Shown: positions 1-10,508 of the stretch, one piece after another
Layout: each line of letters begins with the position of its first letter
Numbering within the stretch: position 1 is the stretch's first letter
Assembly: GCF_900108475.1 (NCBI RefSeq)
Contig: NZ_FNWO01000002.1
Location: 330,818-394,817 of the forward strand
DNA: 64,000 nucleotides
From: Magnetospirillum fulvum
Lineage (GTDB): Bacteria; Pseudomonadota; Alphaproteobacteria; Rhodospirillales; Magnetospirillaceae
Reading direction: 5' to 3'
Program-made: the position numbers and the translations under genes
The notes under the pieces: generated by a model
The model's database searches: none
What the model was told of the DNA's origin: nothing
Seen by the model: the letters and a program-made list of their open reading frames with translations, nothing else

Positions 1-198
1 TGCAACTTCAAATCCTGCCTGACCGGCCAGGGTGCCTCGCTCTGCCAGTGCGGCAGCCATCTCCATGGCCGCTTCGATCTCTACCTGCCCGCCGGGAGCG
101 TTGCTCTGGTGGCCGCCGGTCAGTTGATCGTCGCCGGTGAAACCGTGGTGGCCGATCTTGCCTCGACCGAGGCGGCGCGTCCGTTCGAGACTCGCTGA
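1..198 (+). CDS. psd: phosphatidylserine decarboxylase, C-terminal fragment
   Basis: This is the last 65 codons of a gene cut by the window edge. It ends in TGA at 196-198, which overlaps the ATG of pssA. The tail DLYLPAGS..ALVAAGQ..VAGETVVADL matches the end of the short alphaproteobacterial Psd (PSD-A type). That enzyme decarboxylates phosphatidylserine to phosphatidylethanolamine at the inner membrane. psd followed directly by pssA is the usual alphaproteobacterial arrangement and supports the call. The segment just before DLYLP reads CGSHLHGR. Family members normally have a conserved FGSR there, whose Gly-Ser is the self-cleavage and pyruvoyl site. The upstream residues also match poorly, so the fragment may be divergent or damaged. 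The call rests on the tail and the neighbour. Confidence 0.6.
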   Translation, partial: CNFKSCLTGQGASLCQCGSHLHGRFDLYLPAGSVALVAAGQLIVAGETVVADLASTEAARPFETR

Positions 199-1001
199 TG
201 ATCTTCCGTCGCAAGCGCCAGCCCCGCATTCCCGGCCTTTCGGTAAAGCGGCTGATACCCAACGTGATGACGTTGCTGGCGCTTTGCGCCGGGTTGACTT
301 CGATCCGGTTCGCGGTTCACGGCCTGTGGCGGGAAGCGGTGATCGCCACCGTGCTGGCCGCGATCCTCGACGGGCTGGACGGGCGGGTCGCCCGGCTGCT
401 CCACGGCACCTCGAAATTCGGGGCGGAACTCGATTCGCTGTCGGACTTCGTCAGCTTCGGGGTCGCCCCGGCGATGGTGCTGTATTTCTGGACGATGCGC
501 GACGCTGGAGGGTTCGGCTGGGCGCTGGTGCTGTTGTTCTCGGTCTGCTGCGCCCTGCGGCTGGCCCGCTTCAACACCATGATCGGCGAACCCGATCTGC
601 CGCCCTATGCATCGAACTTCTTCACCGGCGTTCCGGCTCCGGCCGCCGCCGGTCTGGTGCTGCTGCCGTTGATCCTGACCATCCAGTTCGGGTCGGGCTT
701 CTTCGACAAGCCGATCATCGTCGCGGTCTTCCTGATGGGCGTTTCGTTCCTGATGGTCAGCCAGCTTCCGACCTTCTCGTTCAAGAAGGTGCGGATTCCC
801 CATAAATGGGTGCTGCCGATCCTGCTGTTCGTCGGGCTGGCGGCGGCGTTTCTGGTCACCGAGCCGTGGCTGACCCTGTCGGTATTGGGAGGGCTGTATC
901 TGGCCACGATCCCGATGGCGATCAGCGCGCTTCACCGGCTGAAGACGCAGGCTGAAACCGCAGCAAACCCGTCCGAGCCGGTAAGTCCGGCCGGACCCTG
1001 A
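198..1001 (+). CDS. pssA: CDP-diacylglycerol-serine O-phosphatidyltransferase
   Basis: The 267-residue integral membrane enzyme joins CDP-diacylglycerol and L-serine into phosphatidylserine, the step before Psd. The CDP-alcohol phosphotransferase signature is complete near residues 56-81: D-x2-DG-x2-AR-x8-G-x3-D-x3-D, read as DGLDGRVAR...G...D...D. Several hydrophobic segments follow, as expected for this multi-pass family. The ATG overlaps the psd stop (TGATG), so the two are probably translationally coupled. A basic N-terminus (RRKRQPRIPG) precedes the first membrane segment. The length is normal for the family. A strong hairpin about 30 bases after the stop probably ends the transcript. 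Confidence 0.95.
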   Translation: MIFRRKRQPRIPGLSVKRLIPNVMTLLALCAGLTSIRFAVHGLWREAVIATVLAAILDGLDGRVARLLHGTSKFGAELDSLSDFVSFGVAPAMVLYFWTMRDAGGFGWALVLLFSVCCALRLARFNTMIGEPDLPPYASNFFTGVPAPAAAGLVLLPLILTIQFGSGFFDKPIIVAVFLMGVSFLMVSQLPTFSFKKVRIPHKWVLPILLFVGLAAAFLVTEPWLTLSVLGGLYLATIPMAISALHRLKTQAETAANPSEPVSPAGP

Positions 1002-1032
1002 TCCAGACCGATCGGGCGATTGTACCGAATTC

Positions 1033-1061
1033 GTCCCTGCCGCGATTGTCGCGGCAGGGAC
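1033..1061 (+). terminator. hairpin after pssA
   Basis: There is a perfect 12-bp stem (1033-1044 with 1050-1061) and a 5-base loop, ATTGT. It lies 31 bases after the pssA stop. Only a weak T stretch follows, so it may be a Rho-assisted or inefficient terminator. It separates psd-pssA from the ompA-like gene. Confidence 0.6.
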
Positions 1062-1133
1062 TAGGTACTTTGCGCAAACTGTTGCTTATTGGCAACGCTT
1101 GCCGACGAAGCGACACACGGGACGGGGGTGTCC

Positions 1134-1162
1134 TTGCCGCTCCCTCCCTCACACGTTATAAA
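1134..1162 (+). promoter_or_regulatory. candidate sigma-70 promoter of the OmpA-family gene
   Basis: TTGCCG (1134-1139), a 17-base spacer and TATAAA (1157-1162) lie 58 bases upstream of the ATG at 1221. The spacing is ideal and the -10 box is close to consensus. This fits the high expression expected of a major outer-membrane protein. It was predicted by eye only. Confidence 0.5.
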
Positions 1163-1220
1163 TCTGCTCAATAGCCGTCCGCACTCGCGGCAACTAATTT
1201 GAACGGGAAGGTTACCCCAA

Positions 1221-2255
1221 ATGCGAAACCTTAAGATTCTGCTCGCCGCTGCGGCGGTCGCTACGACGATGCCGACTCTGGCCCACGCTCAGTGGTATGT
1301 CGGCGTTGATGCCGGTGCCAGCATTCTTGAGGAAAACAAGATGAAGGCCACCGATGGCAGCCACAAGGCGTCGTCGGACATCGGCTGGCTGGCCCAGGGT
1401 CAGATCGGTTATGCGTTCGGCCCGTGGAAGGTCGAAGGCGAACTGAGCTATCGCGACAACGGCGTCAACAAGTACGACGGCGCCAAGGCCCATGGCAGCA
1501 CCACCGCTCTGGCGACGATGGCCAACGGTATCTATGAATTCCTGCCCGAGTCGAAGTGGCATCCCTTCGTCGGTGCCGGTATCGGTATCGCCAACGTCGA
1601 TGCGGGCAAGGTGTCCGTCGGCGGTGTCGATCAGTACAAGGGCGACGATTGGCAGTTCGCTTATCAGGGCTTCGCCGGTGTCGGTTACGACGTGAGCCGC
1701 AATGTCGAGTTGAAGGCGCAGTATCGTTACTTCGCTACCCTCGATTACGACACCAAGTCCGTCGCCAACGGCAGCAAGATCGACAACGAGTATCGCGATC
1801 ACGCTCTGCTGGTCGGTTTCACCTACAAGTTCAACCCGCCGCCGGCTCCGGCTCCGGTCTACGCTGCCCCGGCCCCGGTTGCGGCCCCGGCTCCGGCTCC
1901 GGTCCCCGTCAAGCCGGTTGCGGCGAAGCGTAACTTCATCGTGTTCTTCGACTTCGACAAGGCCGTGATCACCCCGGAAGCCGCTCGCATCATCCAGCAG
2001 GCCGCCGGTACCTCCAAGAGCACCGCCGTCACCCGCATCGACCTGACCGGCCACACCGATCTGTCGGGCAGCGAGCGTTACAACCAGGCTCTGTCGATCA
2101 AGCGCGGCAATGCCGTGAAGGCCGAACTGGTGAAGCTCGGCATCCCGGCTGCTCAGATCGACGTCGTCGGCAAGGGCAAGTCCGACCCGCTGGTCGCCAC
2201 TCCCGATGGCGTCCGCGAGCCGCAGAACCGCCGCGTCGAGATCGTCCTCCCGTAA
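1221..2255 (+). CDS. OmpA-family outer-membrane protein
   Basis: The 344-residue protein begins with a signal peptide that appears to be cut after THALAHA-like residues (…PTLAHA|QW). An N-terminal eight-stranded OmpA-type beta barrel follows (about residues 24-205). Next is a proline/alanine-rich hinge (about 206-235), then a C-terminal OmpA/MotB peptidoglycan-binding domain (about 236-344). In that domain the diaminopimelate-binding residues are recognisable in GHTD and in NQALSIKRGNAV. The protein should tie the outer membrane to peptidoglycan. It has its own apparent promoter and a classic terminator, so it is probably monocistronic. Codon use is strongly biased towards GGT, CGT and TCC, as in highly expressed genes. 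It resembles the Omp25/OmpA-like porins of alphaproteobacteria; the exact orthologue is not assigned. Confidence 0.93.
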   Translation: MRNLKILLAAAAVATTMPTLAHAQWYVGVDAGASILEENKMKATDGSHKASSDIGWLAQGQIGYAFGPWKVEGELSYRDNGVNKYDGAKAHGSTTALATMANGIYEFLPESKWHPFVGAGIGIANVDAGKVSVGGVDQYKGDDWQFAYQGFAGVGYDVSRNVELKAQYRYFATLDYDTKSVANGSKIDNEYRDHALLVGFTYKFNPPPAPAPVYAAPAPVAAPAPAPVPVKPVAAKRNFIVFFDFDKAVITPEAARIIQQAAGTSKSTAVTRIDLTGHTDLSGSERYNQALSIKRGNAVKAELVKLGIPAAQIDVVGKGKSDPLVATPDGVREPQNRRVEIVLP

Positions 2256-2283
2256 TTGGGGGTCGGCACGACAGTCACGAGAG

Positions 2284-2311
2284 GGGCCCCGCCGCGAGGC
2301 TGGGCCCTTTT
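2284..2311 (+). terminator. Rho-independent terminator of the OmpA-family gene
   Basis: The GGGCCC arms (2284-2289 and 2302-2307) enclose an inner GCC/GGC stem closed by a GCGA tetraloop. TTTT follows at 2308-2311. It begins 28 bases after the stop codon. Confidence 0.9.
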
Positions 2312-2350
2312 CGATTCCTGTTCCGATATCTGTTTGATGACGAGGATTCG

Positions 2351-2881
2351 ATGACGTTCCGTCTTGCCGCTGCCGCCCTGGCGGCCACGTTCCTTCTCCA
2401 TGGCCCGGCCGTCGCCGCTACCGCCGCCGCCGACGCCACCAAACGATTGGGGAAATTCGGGGCCTGGGAATCCTTTACCTATGGCGACGGTGCCGCCAAG
2501 ACCTGCTATCTCGCCGCCGCCGCCGACAAGGTCGTCGGTGGAGAAAAAGGGAAAACCACCACCTATCTGATCGTCACCCATCGCCCCGGTGCCAAGGGAC
2601 AGGACGAGATCAGCCTCAACGGCGCCTATGGCTTCAAAAAGGAGTCCGAGGTCGAGCTTCAGATCGGTGCGATGAAATTCGCCCTGTTCACCCGTGGTGA
2701 CCGCGCCTGGGCGCGCGACGCCGCCACTGACAAGGCGATCATCGCCGTGATGCGCAAGGGCAAGGACGCCAGCCTGCGCGCCAGCCCGGCCAAGGGAGCC
2801 GACCTGACCGCCTCCCTTACCCTCGGCGGCTTTAGCGACGCGCTGGCCGCTGCCGACAAGGCCTGCGGGATCAAGCGCTAG
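2351..2881 (+). CDS. IalB-like periplasmic protein (invasion-associated locus B family)
   Basis: The 176-residue protein has a signal peptide (about 1-22, ending AVAA). The mature part has the layout of IalB-family proteins. It opens with FGAWESF and an early cysteine (KTCYL), has a central beta-rich region and closes with GFSDALAAADKAC near the C-terminus. The two cysteines probably form a disulphide. IalB proteins are common in alphaproteobacteria, where most have no known biochemical role; the family name comes from Bartonella invasion studies and does not imply virulence here. The gene stands alone between the ompA terminator and an IS remnant. Confidence 0.8.
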   Translation: MTFRLAAAALAATFLLHGPAVAATAAADATKRLGKFGAWESFTYGDGAAKTCYLAAAADKVVGGEKGKTTTYLIVTHRPGAKGQDEISLNGAYGFKKESEVELQIGAMKFALFTRGDRAWARDAATDKAIIAVMRKGKDASLRASPAKGADLTASLTLGGFSDALAAADKACGIKR

Positions 2882-2895
2882 AGTATCCGTGTTGA

Positions 2896-3116
2896 TCAAG
2901 CGGTTTTTGGCATCCAGAGACGCCCTGCCTTGAGCGGGGCGTTTGCCAGAACGACGAGCTTTCGCATGATGGCGACCTTGGCGGGTTTTCCGGTTGTGAC
3001 GAGAGCGTCGTATTTGGCTTTGAGATCGGGATTGAAGCGAGCCGCGACGAGGGCGGGCATGTAGAGCGCCTGACGGACGTTGGCCCGTCCGCCGCGAATG
3101 AAGGCGCGGCCTCATT
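2896..3116 (-). pseudogene. IS110-family transposase, C-terminal remnant
   Basis: Read on the minus strand, this stretch gives FIRGGRANVRQALYMPAL, then VAARFNPDLKAKYDAL and GKPAKVAIMRKLVVLANALL. That is the conserved C-terminal Transposase_20 region of IS110/IS116/IS902 enzymes. The stop is at 2896-2898. Upstream (rightwards) the frame is interrupted by an in-frame TGA around 3112, where functional relatives have coding sequence. The catalytic DEDD N-terminal domain is absent. It is a dead fragment with no start, left between an IalB-like gene and rpsA. Confidence 0.85.
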
Positions 3117-3240
3117 GGCCTATCCAACCCCCGATGAGGACTGCTCTTCGAGAGCCGGTATGGGCCAACAGTGGTTTGGAGGCTTTGGCCTCCAAGCGGG
3201 GTCGGAGCAACCGCCCCGCCTCACGAAACGGCAATCAAAG
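3117..3240. other. non-coding remainder beside the IS110 remnant
   Basis: I see no gene here. It contains a short hairpin, GGAGGC-TTTG-GCCTCC (3178-3193). It may be further eroded IS or repeat DNA, but no similarity is recognisable. Confidence 0.4.
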
Positions 3241-3273
3241 AAAAAGGCCCGGAACCTTGCGGTTCCGGGCCTT
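3241..3273 (-). terminator. Rho-independent terminator of rpsA
   Basis: An 11-bp perfect stem, GGCCCGGAACC (3246-3256) with GGTTCCGGGCC (3261-3271), has a 4-base loop. On the minus strand it is followed by five T (3245-3241). It lies about 28 bases beyond the rpsA stop. Confidence 0.92.
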
Positions 3274-3300
3274 CCTCATTCGGTCAGGCGCTGACGAAGA

Positions 3301-5001
3301 CTACTTGTCTTCGCTGGCCTGGGCCTTGCGCATCGCGGCACCGAGGATGTCGCCGAGCGAAGCACCCGAGTCGGACGAACCGTACTCGGCCATCGCCTGC
3401 TTCTCTTCTTCGACTTCGCGGGCCTTGATCGACAGGCTGACCTTGCGGGCACCCTTCTCGAGCGCGGTGACCTTGGCGTCGATCTTTTCGCCGATGGCGA
3501 AACGCTCGGGACGCTGCTCGGACCGCTCGCGCGACAGGTCGCTCTTGCGGATGAAGCCGGTCAGACCCTCGACGGTGACTTCGATACCGTTTTCGGTGAC
3601 ATGGGTCACCGTGCAGGTCACGACGTCTCCCTTCTTGATCGAAGCGATGGCGTCATGGAACGGATCGGACGACAGCTGCTTGATGCCGAGCGAGATGCGT
3701 TCCTTCTCGACGTCGACGTCGAGAACCTTCGCCTTGACCACGTCGCCCTTCTTGAAGTCCTGAATGGCGGCGTCGCCGGGCTTTTCCCAATCGAGGTCGG
3801 ACATGTGAACCATGCCGTCGATATCGCCGGGCAGACCGATGAACAGACCGAATTCGGTGATGTTCTTGATCTCGCCTTCGACGATGGTGCCCGACGGGAA
3901 GCGCTCGAGGAAGCTTTCCCACGGGTTGGAGATGGTCTGCTTCAGGCCGAGGCTGATGCGGCGCTTCTGCGGATCGACGTCCAGCACCATGACTTCGACT
4001 TCCTGCGAGGTCGAAACGATCTTGCCGGGGTGGACGTTCTTCTTGGTCCAGGACATCTCGGAGACGTGGACCAGACCTTCGACACCGGGCTCCAGCTCGA
4101 CGAACGCGCCGTAGTCGGTGATGTTGGTGACGCGGCCGGTGAACTTGGCGCTGACCGGGTACTTGGCCTCGACACCCTCCCACGGATCGGCGTCAAGCTG
4201 CTTGATGCCGAGAGAGATGCGCTGGGTTTCCGGGTTGAAGCGGATGACCTGAACGCGGACGGTCTGGCCGATATGCAGCGCCTCGGACGGGTGGTTGATG
4301 CGCTTCCAGGCGATGTCGGTGACGTGGAGCAGACCATCGACGCCGCCGAGATCGACGAACGCACCGTAATCGGTGATGTTCTTGACCACGCCTTCGAGGA
4401 TCTGGCCTTCCTTCAGGTTCTCGATCAGCTCGCTGCGCTGTTCGGCGCGGGTCTCTTCGAGAACGGCGCGACGCGACACGACGATGTTGCCGCGCGAGCG
4501 GTCCATCTTGAGGATCTGGAACGGCTGAGTGGTGCCGAGCAGCGGGGTGATATCGCGCACGGGGCGGATATCGACCTGGGAGCCGGGGAGGAACGCCACC
4601 GCGCCGGACAGATCGACGGTGAAGCCGCCCTTGACCCGGCCGAAGATGACGCCGTTGACGCGCTGCTGGTCCTGGAACGACTTCTCGAGCAGGGTCCAGG
4701 CTTCTTCGCGCTTGGCCTTCTCGCGCGACAGAACGACTTCGCCGTTCTTGTCCTCGTAGCGTTCGATGAAGACGTCAACGCGGTCGCCAGCCTTAATCTC
4801 GGCGGCGCGGCCAGCGGTGGCGAATTCCTTCAGCGGAACGCGGCCTTCGGACTTGAGGCCAACGTCGATCACCGCATGGTCACCGTCGATGGTGACGATC
4901 AGGCCACGGATCACCGAGCCTTCGAACGTGCCGCCGACGCCGAGAGTCTCGTCGAGCAGGGAGGCGAAATCATCGCCCGCGTCAATGGGGGAATTGGTCA
5001 T
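3301..5001 (-). CDS. rpsA: 30S ribosomal protein S1
   Basis: The 566-residue protein consists of six successive S1/OB-fold RNA-binding repeats. Repeated signatures such as GRVTNITDYGAFVELE, VHVSEMSW and RISLGIKQL are easily seen. S1 brings mRNA to the 30S subunit and is needed to initiate most messages. The length matches alphaproteobacterial S1 (about 560-570). The C-terminus is acidic/polar and ends SEDK. The ATG at 5001 is preceded by AAGGAAC. It lies downstream of cmk on the same strand, the conserved cmk-rpsA order. The ihfB gene that often follows rpsA is instead at 38.9 kb here. Confidence 0.98.
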   Translation of the reverse strand: MTNSPIDAGDDFASLLDETLGVGGTFEGSVIRGLIVTIDGDHAVIDVGLKSEGRVPLKEFATAGRAAEIKAGDRVDVFIERYEDKNGEVVLSREKAKREEAWTLLEKSFQDQQRVNGVIFGRVKGGFTVDLSGAVAFLPGSQVDIRPVRDITPLLGTTQPFQILKMDRSRGNIVVSRRAVLEETRAEQRSELIENLKEGQILEGVVKNITDYGAFVDLGGVDGLLHVTDIAWKRINHPSEALHIGQTVRVQVIRFNPETQRISLGIKQLDADPWEGVEAKYPVSAKFTGRVTNITDYGAFVELEPGVEGLVHVSEMSWTKKNVHPGKIVSTSQEVEVMVLDVDPQKRRISLGLKQTISNPWESFLERFPSGTIVEGEIKNITEFGLFIGLPGDIDGMVHMSDLDWEKPGDAAIQDFKKGDVVKAKVLDVDVEKERISLGIKQLSSDPFHDAIASIKKGDVVTCTVTHVTENGIEVTVEGLTGFIRKSDLSRERSEQRPERFAIGEKIDAKVTALEKGARKVSLSIKAREVEEEKQAMAEYGSSDSGASLGDILGAAMRKAQASEDK

Positions 5002-5137
5002 GGAATTGAAGTTCCTTTCGAGTCGTATTTTTACTGGCCAGCCGGTTGTATCCGGCGGTCTTTACGAAGCAAACGAAACCCACCGCCCAGGCAAATCCGG
5101 GACGGCGGGCGAAACTGTTACAGGTGCCGGTCTCGCG

Positions 5138-5776
5138 TTATTCCGGAGCACCGGTCCGAATGTACGACAGCGCGAGGACAAAAGCCTGATCGGCGTCGAG
5201 GTCGGAGGTATCCAGCACGATGGCACCATCCGCCGGCTTTAGGGGAGCGACGGACCGGTTACGGTCGCGGTCGTCGCGTTCCTTCATGTCGGCAAGGACG
5301 GCGCTCTGTATACCTCCCCGGCCCGCCGCCTGCAACTCCTTCAACCGTCGCTCGGCTCGCTTTTCGAGCGAGGCGGTGACAAACAGCTTCACTTCGGCGT
5401 CGGGGCAGACCACGGTGCCGATATCGCGTCCGTCCAGCACCGCGCCTTTTCCGCCCGGAGGGGTGTGGGCAAAGCGGCGCTGGAAGTCGAGCAGAGCGGC
5501 GCGAACGCCGGGAATCGCCGCCACTTTCGACGCCGCCTGGGCTGCGTCGTCGCCGCGCAGATCGGTCGCGGCCAGATCGACTGGAGCCAGGGCACGGGCG
5601 GCCGCCTCGGCGGCGGCTTCGTCGGCCGGATCGGTTCCGGCGCGGCGCAGGTTCATCCCCACCGCGCGATAGATCAAGCCGGTATCGAGGTAATCGAACC
5701 CCAGTTCGGCAGCCAGCCGCCGGGCCAGCGTTCCCTTCCCGGCCGCCGCCGGGCCGTCGATGGCGATGATGGTCAC
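5138..5776 (-). CDS. cmk: cytidylate kinase
   Basis: The 212-residue kinase phosphorylates CMP and dCMP using ATP. The N-terminal P-loop reads GPAAAGKGT, followed by [10 protein letters not shown]. The nucleotide-binding DGRDIGTVV motif and the lid region [19 protein letters not shown] are present. The start is a GTG at 5774-5776 with AGGGAG about 9 bases upstream. It is probably co-transcribed with rpsA, 136 bases downstream. aroA, which frequently precedes cmk in proteobacteria, is not upstream; the divergent neighbour is mtnA. Confidence 0.96.
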   Translation of the reverse strand: MTIIAIDGPAAAGKGTLARRLAAELGFDYLDTGLIYRAVGMNLRRAGTDPADEAAAEAAARALAPVDLAATDLRGDDAAQAASKVAAIPGVRAALLDFQRRFAHTPPGGKGAVLDGRDIGTVVCPDAEVKLFVTASLEKRAERRLKELQAAGRGGIQSAVLADMKERDDRDRNRSVAPLKPADGAIVLDTSDLDADQAFVLALSYIRTGAPE

Positions 5777-5897
5777 GAACCGAGCTCCCTCTGATCTTAA
5801 CGTCGTGGTGCACTGTCGTTTACCTGTCGGCCCCCCTCTTGTCCACCGCCGGGACCATGGGCTACAGTTCGCGCCTTCTTAGGATCGGGGGACAGAC

Positions 5898-6998
5898 ATG
5901 AAGATTGACGGCGTATCGTACCGCACCATCTGGCTTGCCGCCGACGGCATCGGGGTCGAGATCATCGACCAGACCCGTCTGCCGCACGATTTCGTCGTCC
6001 TGACCCTGCGCTCGCTGGCCGATGCCGAAACCGCGATCCGCGACATGTGGGTGCGCGGCGCGCCGCTGATCGGTGCCGCCGCCGCCTATGGCATGGCGCT
6101 GGCCACCCGCGAGGATGCCTCCGATGCCGGTCTGGCCGCCGCCTATGCCCGGCTGCACGCCACCCGCCCCACCGCGATCAATCTGAAATGGGCGTTAGAC
6201 GAGATGATCGCCGCCCTGTCGCCGCTGCCGGTGGCCGAGCGCGTTGCCGCCGCCTATGCCCGCGCCGCCGAGATTTGTGACGAAGACGTCGCGATGAACA
6301 GCGCGCTCGGCGACAATGGCTGCCGCATCATCGCCGATCTGTGGGAAAAGAAGCAGGCGGCGGGCGGTGAGCGGATCAATCTGCTGACCCATTGCAATGC
6401 GGGCTGGCTGGCCACCGTCGATTGGGGCACCGCGCTGGCTCCGGTCTACAAGGCGTTCAATGCCGGTATCCCGATCCATGTCTGGGTTGACGAGACCCGG
6501 CCGCGCAACCAGGGCGCCAGCCTGACCGCGCGCGAACTGAACTGGCACGGCGTCCCCCACACCGTGATCGCCGACAATACCGGCGGCCATCTGATGCAAC
6601 ACGGGCTGGTCGATCTGGTGATCGTCGGCACCGACCGCACCACCCGCAACGGCGATGTCTGCAACAAGATCGGCACCTATCTGAAGGCGCTGGCGGCGAA
6701 GGACAACAATGTCCCGTTCTATGTCGGCCTGCCCAGCCCGACGATCGACTGGACCGTCGCCGACGGGGTCAAGGAAATCCCGATCGAGCAGCGCTCGGCC
6801 CGCGAACAGACCCACATCTTCGGCAAGACCGAGGCGGGGACCGTCACCGAAGTTCAGGTCACTCCCGACGGCTCGCCCGCGATCAATTACGGCTTCGATG
6901 TCACCCCGGCCCGGCTGATCACCGGCCTGATCACCGAGCGCGGCGTGTGCCCGGCCAGTCCCGAGGGACTGAAGACGCTGTTCCCCGAACGGGGATAA
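5898..6998 (+). CDS. mtnA: S-methyl-5-thioribose-1-phosphate isomerase
   Basis: The 366-residue protein is of the eIF2B-alpha-like isomerase family. It converts methylthioribose-1-phosphate to methylthioribulose-1-phosphate during salvage of methylthioadenosine, the by-product of polyamine synthesis. The markers are [13 protein letters not shown], the proposed catalytic cysteine in [16 protein letters not shown], and the catalytic aspartate in [19 protein letters not shown]. Full length is intact. It stands alone with its own terminator, and no other mtn gene lies near. In Rhodospirillum rubrum MtnA feeds alternative methylthioadenosine routes involving a RuBisCO-like protein or an aldolase. 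Which route operates here cannot be told from the window. Confidence 0.93.
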   Translation: MKIDGVSYRTIWLAADGIGVEIIDQTRLPHDFVVLTLRSLADAETAIRDMWVRGAPLIGAAAAYGMALATREDASDAGLAAAYARLHATRPTAINLKWALDEMIAALSPLPVAERVAAAYARAAEICDEDVAMNSALGDNGCRIIADLWEKKQAAGGERINLLTHCNAGWLATVDWGTALAPVYKAFNAGIPIHVWVDETRPRNQGASLTARELNWHGVPHTVIADNTGGHLMQHGLVDLVIVGTDRTTRNGDVCNKIGTYLKALAAKDNNVPFYVGLPSPTIDWTVADGVKEIPIEQRSAREQTHIFGKTEAGTVTEVQVTPDGSPAINYGFDVTPARLITGLITERGVCPASPEGLKTLFPERG

Positions 6999-7013
6999 CA
7001 GGACGAGACGACA

Positions 7014-7037
7014 GGGGGGGCTTTGGCCCCCCTTTTT
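7014..7037 (+). terminator. Rho-independent terminator of mtnA
   Basis: The stem GGGGGGC/GCCCCCC (7015-7021 with 7026-7032) has a TTTG loop and is followed by TTTTT. It starts 16 bases after the mtnA stop. Confidence 0.93.
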
Positions 7038-7140
7038 GTCATCGTTGTTTCATCGCGTCCCCGACAGCGAAGCGGGCGACAGCGGGGCCGAACCGGAGTA
7101 CAGTCCGCCCCGCTTGAACGCTCGTAGGGGGAGAGACGTC

Positions 7141-8787
7141 GTGACCCATCCCACCACACTTCCGGCCTGGCAGGCTTTGGCGGACAAGGCCGATCCGCAG
7201 ACCATGCCGTCGCTGCGCGACCTGTTCGCCGCCGATCCCGACCGGTTCGCCGATTTCTCCCTCCGACTAGACGACGTTCTGCTCGATTATTCGAAGAACC
7301 GGATCGACCGCGCCACCCGCGCCTTGCTGATCGACCTCGCCCGCGAGGCCGGGATCGAGGCCGCCCGCGACGCGATGTTCGGCGGCGATCAGGTCAATCT
7401 GACCGAACACCGCGCCGTGCTGCATGTCGCGCTGCGCAACCGCTCCGACCGGGCGATCCGGGTCGGCGGGACCGACGTGATGCCGGAAATCCGGGCGGTG
7501 CTGGCGCGGATGAAAAGCTTTTCCGAGCAGGTGCGAAGCGGTGCGTGGCTGGGTGCCACCGGCCAGCCGATCCGCAGCGTCGTCAATATCGGCATCGGCG
7601 GTTCGGACCTTGGCCCGGCGATGGTGGCCGACGCGTTGAAGCCTTATCAGAGCCCCGACCTCGCGGTGCACTTCCTGTCGAATGTCGATGGCACCCAGGC
7701 CGCCGAGATTCTGAAGCTGTGCGATCCGGCAACGACGTTGTTCATCGTCGCCTCAAAGACCTTCACCACCCAGGAGACGCTGGCCAACGCCCACACCGCC
7801 CGCGACTGGCTGGTCTCGGCGCTGGGCGAAGCGGCGGTCGAGCGCCATTTCGTCGCGCTCTCGACCAATGCCAAGGCGGTTGCCGCCTTTGGCATCGACA
7901 CTGACAACATGTTCGCGTTCTGGGACTGGGTCGGCGGCCGCTATTCGCTGTGGTCGGCGATCGGCCTGTCGATCGCGGTGGCAATCGGCTTCGACCGCTT
8001 CGAAGAGATGCTGGCCGGTGCCCACGCGATGGACGAGCATTTCCGCACCGCGCCGCTTGAAGCCAACATGCCGGTGCTGATGGCCCTGGTCGGGGTGTGG
8101 AACGCCAATTTCCTGGGGGCCGAAGCGATCGCGGTGCTGCCCTACGATCAATATCTGCACCGCCTGCCCGCCTATCTCCAGCAGCTCGACATGGAGAGCA
8201 ACGGCAAATCGACCTGCCGCGACGGTGCCCCGGTGACCTGGACGACCGGCCCGGTCCTGTTCGGCGAGCCCGGCACCAACGGCCAGCACGCCTTCTACCA
8301 ATTGATCCACCAGGGCACCCGGCTGGTTCCCTGCGACTTCCTCGCCTCGGCCGAGACGCACAATCCGCTGGGCAACCACCATCTGCTGCTGCTGTCGAAC
8401 GTGCTGGCCCAGGCCGAGGCGCTGATGCGCGGCAAGACCGAGGCCGAAGCCCGCGCCGAACTGATTGCCGCCGGTCTGTCGGGGGATGAGTTGGAGGCGC
8501 AATTGCCGCACCGGCTGTTCTCGGGCAACCGCCCCAGCAACACCCTGCTCTATCGCCGCCTCGATCCCCGCACCCTGGGGATGCTGCTGGCGCTGTACGA
8601 GCACAAGGTGTTCGTCCAGGGCGTGATCTGGGACATCAATAGCTTCGATCAATGGGGGGTCGAGTTGGGTAAGGCGCTGGCCAAGGCGATCCTGCCCGAA
8701 CTGTCGGGCGAAGCGGCGGCCAACCCGCACGATTCCTCGACCGCCGGGCTGATCGCGACGATCCGCGCCCTGCGCACCGGAGGATAA
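7141..8787 (+). CDS. pgi: glucose-6-phosphate isomerase
   Basis: The 548-residue enzyme interconverts glucose-6-phosphate and fructose-6-phosphate in glycolysis and gluconeogenesis. Both family signatures are present: [12 protein letters not shown], and near the C-terminus [12 protein letters not shown]. The sugar-phosphate binding segment [12 protein letters not shown] ([12 protein letters not shown] here) and the active-site region around [15 protein letters not shown] are intact. The open frame extends upstream to 7036, but that part covers the mtnA terminator. I chose the GTG at 7141 because it follows AGGGGGAGAG and gives the E. coli length (549). It converges with tldD. Confidence 0.96.
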   Translation: MTHPTTLPAWQALADKADPQTMPSLRDLFAADPDRFADFSLRLDDVLLDYSKNRIDRATRALLIDLAREAGIEAARDAMFGGDQVNLTEHRAVLHVALRNRSDRAIRVGGTDVMPEIRAVLARMKSFSEQVRSGAWLGATGQPIRSVVNIGIGGSDLGPAMVADALKPYQSPDLAVHFLSNVDGTQAAEILKLCDPATTLFIVASKTFTTQETLANAHTARDWLVSALGEAAVERHFVALSTNAKAVAAFGIDTDNMFAFWDWVGGRYSLWSAIGLSIAVAIGFDRFEEMLAGAHAMDEHFRTAPLEANMPVLMALVGVWNANFLGAEAIAVLPYDQYLHRLPAYLQQLDMESNGKSTCRDGAPVTWTTGPVLFGEPGTNGQHAFYQLIHQGTRLVPCDFLASAETHNPLGNHHLLLLSNVLAQAEALMRGKTEAEARAELIAAGLSGDELEAQLPHRLFSGNRPSNTLLYRRLDPRTLGMLLALYEHKVFVQGVIWDINSFDQWGVELGKALAKAILPELSGEAAANPHDSSTAGLIATIRALRTGG

Positions 8788-8788
8788 G

Positions 8789-8825
8789 ACCACGCGGCAT
8801 TGAGCGGACCTCATTGCGTCGCAGG
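8789..8825. repeat. imperfect copy of a 37-base dispersed palindrome
   Basis: This stretch begins directly after the pgi stop and matches 16118-16154 for its first 29 bases with three differences (shared core GCGGCATTGAG..G.ACCTCATTGC). The right arm has decayed, so it no longer folds as well as the second copy. Confidence 0.7.
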
Positions 8826-8911
8826 TTTAGGCCCAAAGGGCCGCGTGCCTTATGGCGCGGGAGGCAAGTGTCCCCGCCCGGCGCATCAGGGCTCCGGGGA
8901 TCAGAGCGGGT

Positions 8912-8958
8912 TTGGGCGAGAGCCCAACGTGGGGGATCGTCCAGGGTGACGAACCCCC
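8912..8958. terminator. paired hairpins between convergent pgi and tldD
   Basis: TTGGGC-GAGA-GCCCAA (8912-8927) is followed by GGGGG.TCG/CGA.CCCCC (8931-8939 with 8950-8958). The second hairpin ends 4 bases from the tldD stop. They probably act as terminators for either or both convergent genes, although no T tract is present. Confidence 0.5.
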
Positions 8959-8962
8959 GCTC

Positions 8963-10396
<1,434 letters not shown>

Positions 10397-10508
10397 GGGA
10401 ACTCCGGCAATGACGGTGCGGTGACGTTTAGATGTGGTGATTGGCAGACGGGCGGGAAGTGTGTAAAGGTTTCCACGTAGAACATCCACCATTAGGGATA
10501 TATGGGCA

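Noticed and set aside
3601..5379. 592-codon open frame antisense to rpsA
   Set aside because: It mirrors the coding strand of rpsA and cmk; in high-GC genes with G/C at third positions the opposite strand stays open. No recognisable domains or ribosome-binding site.
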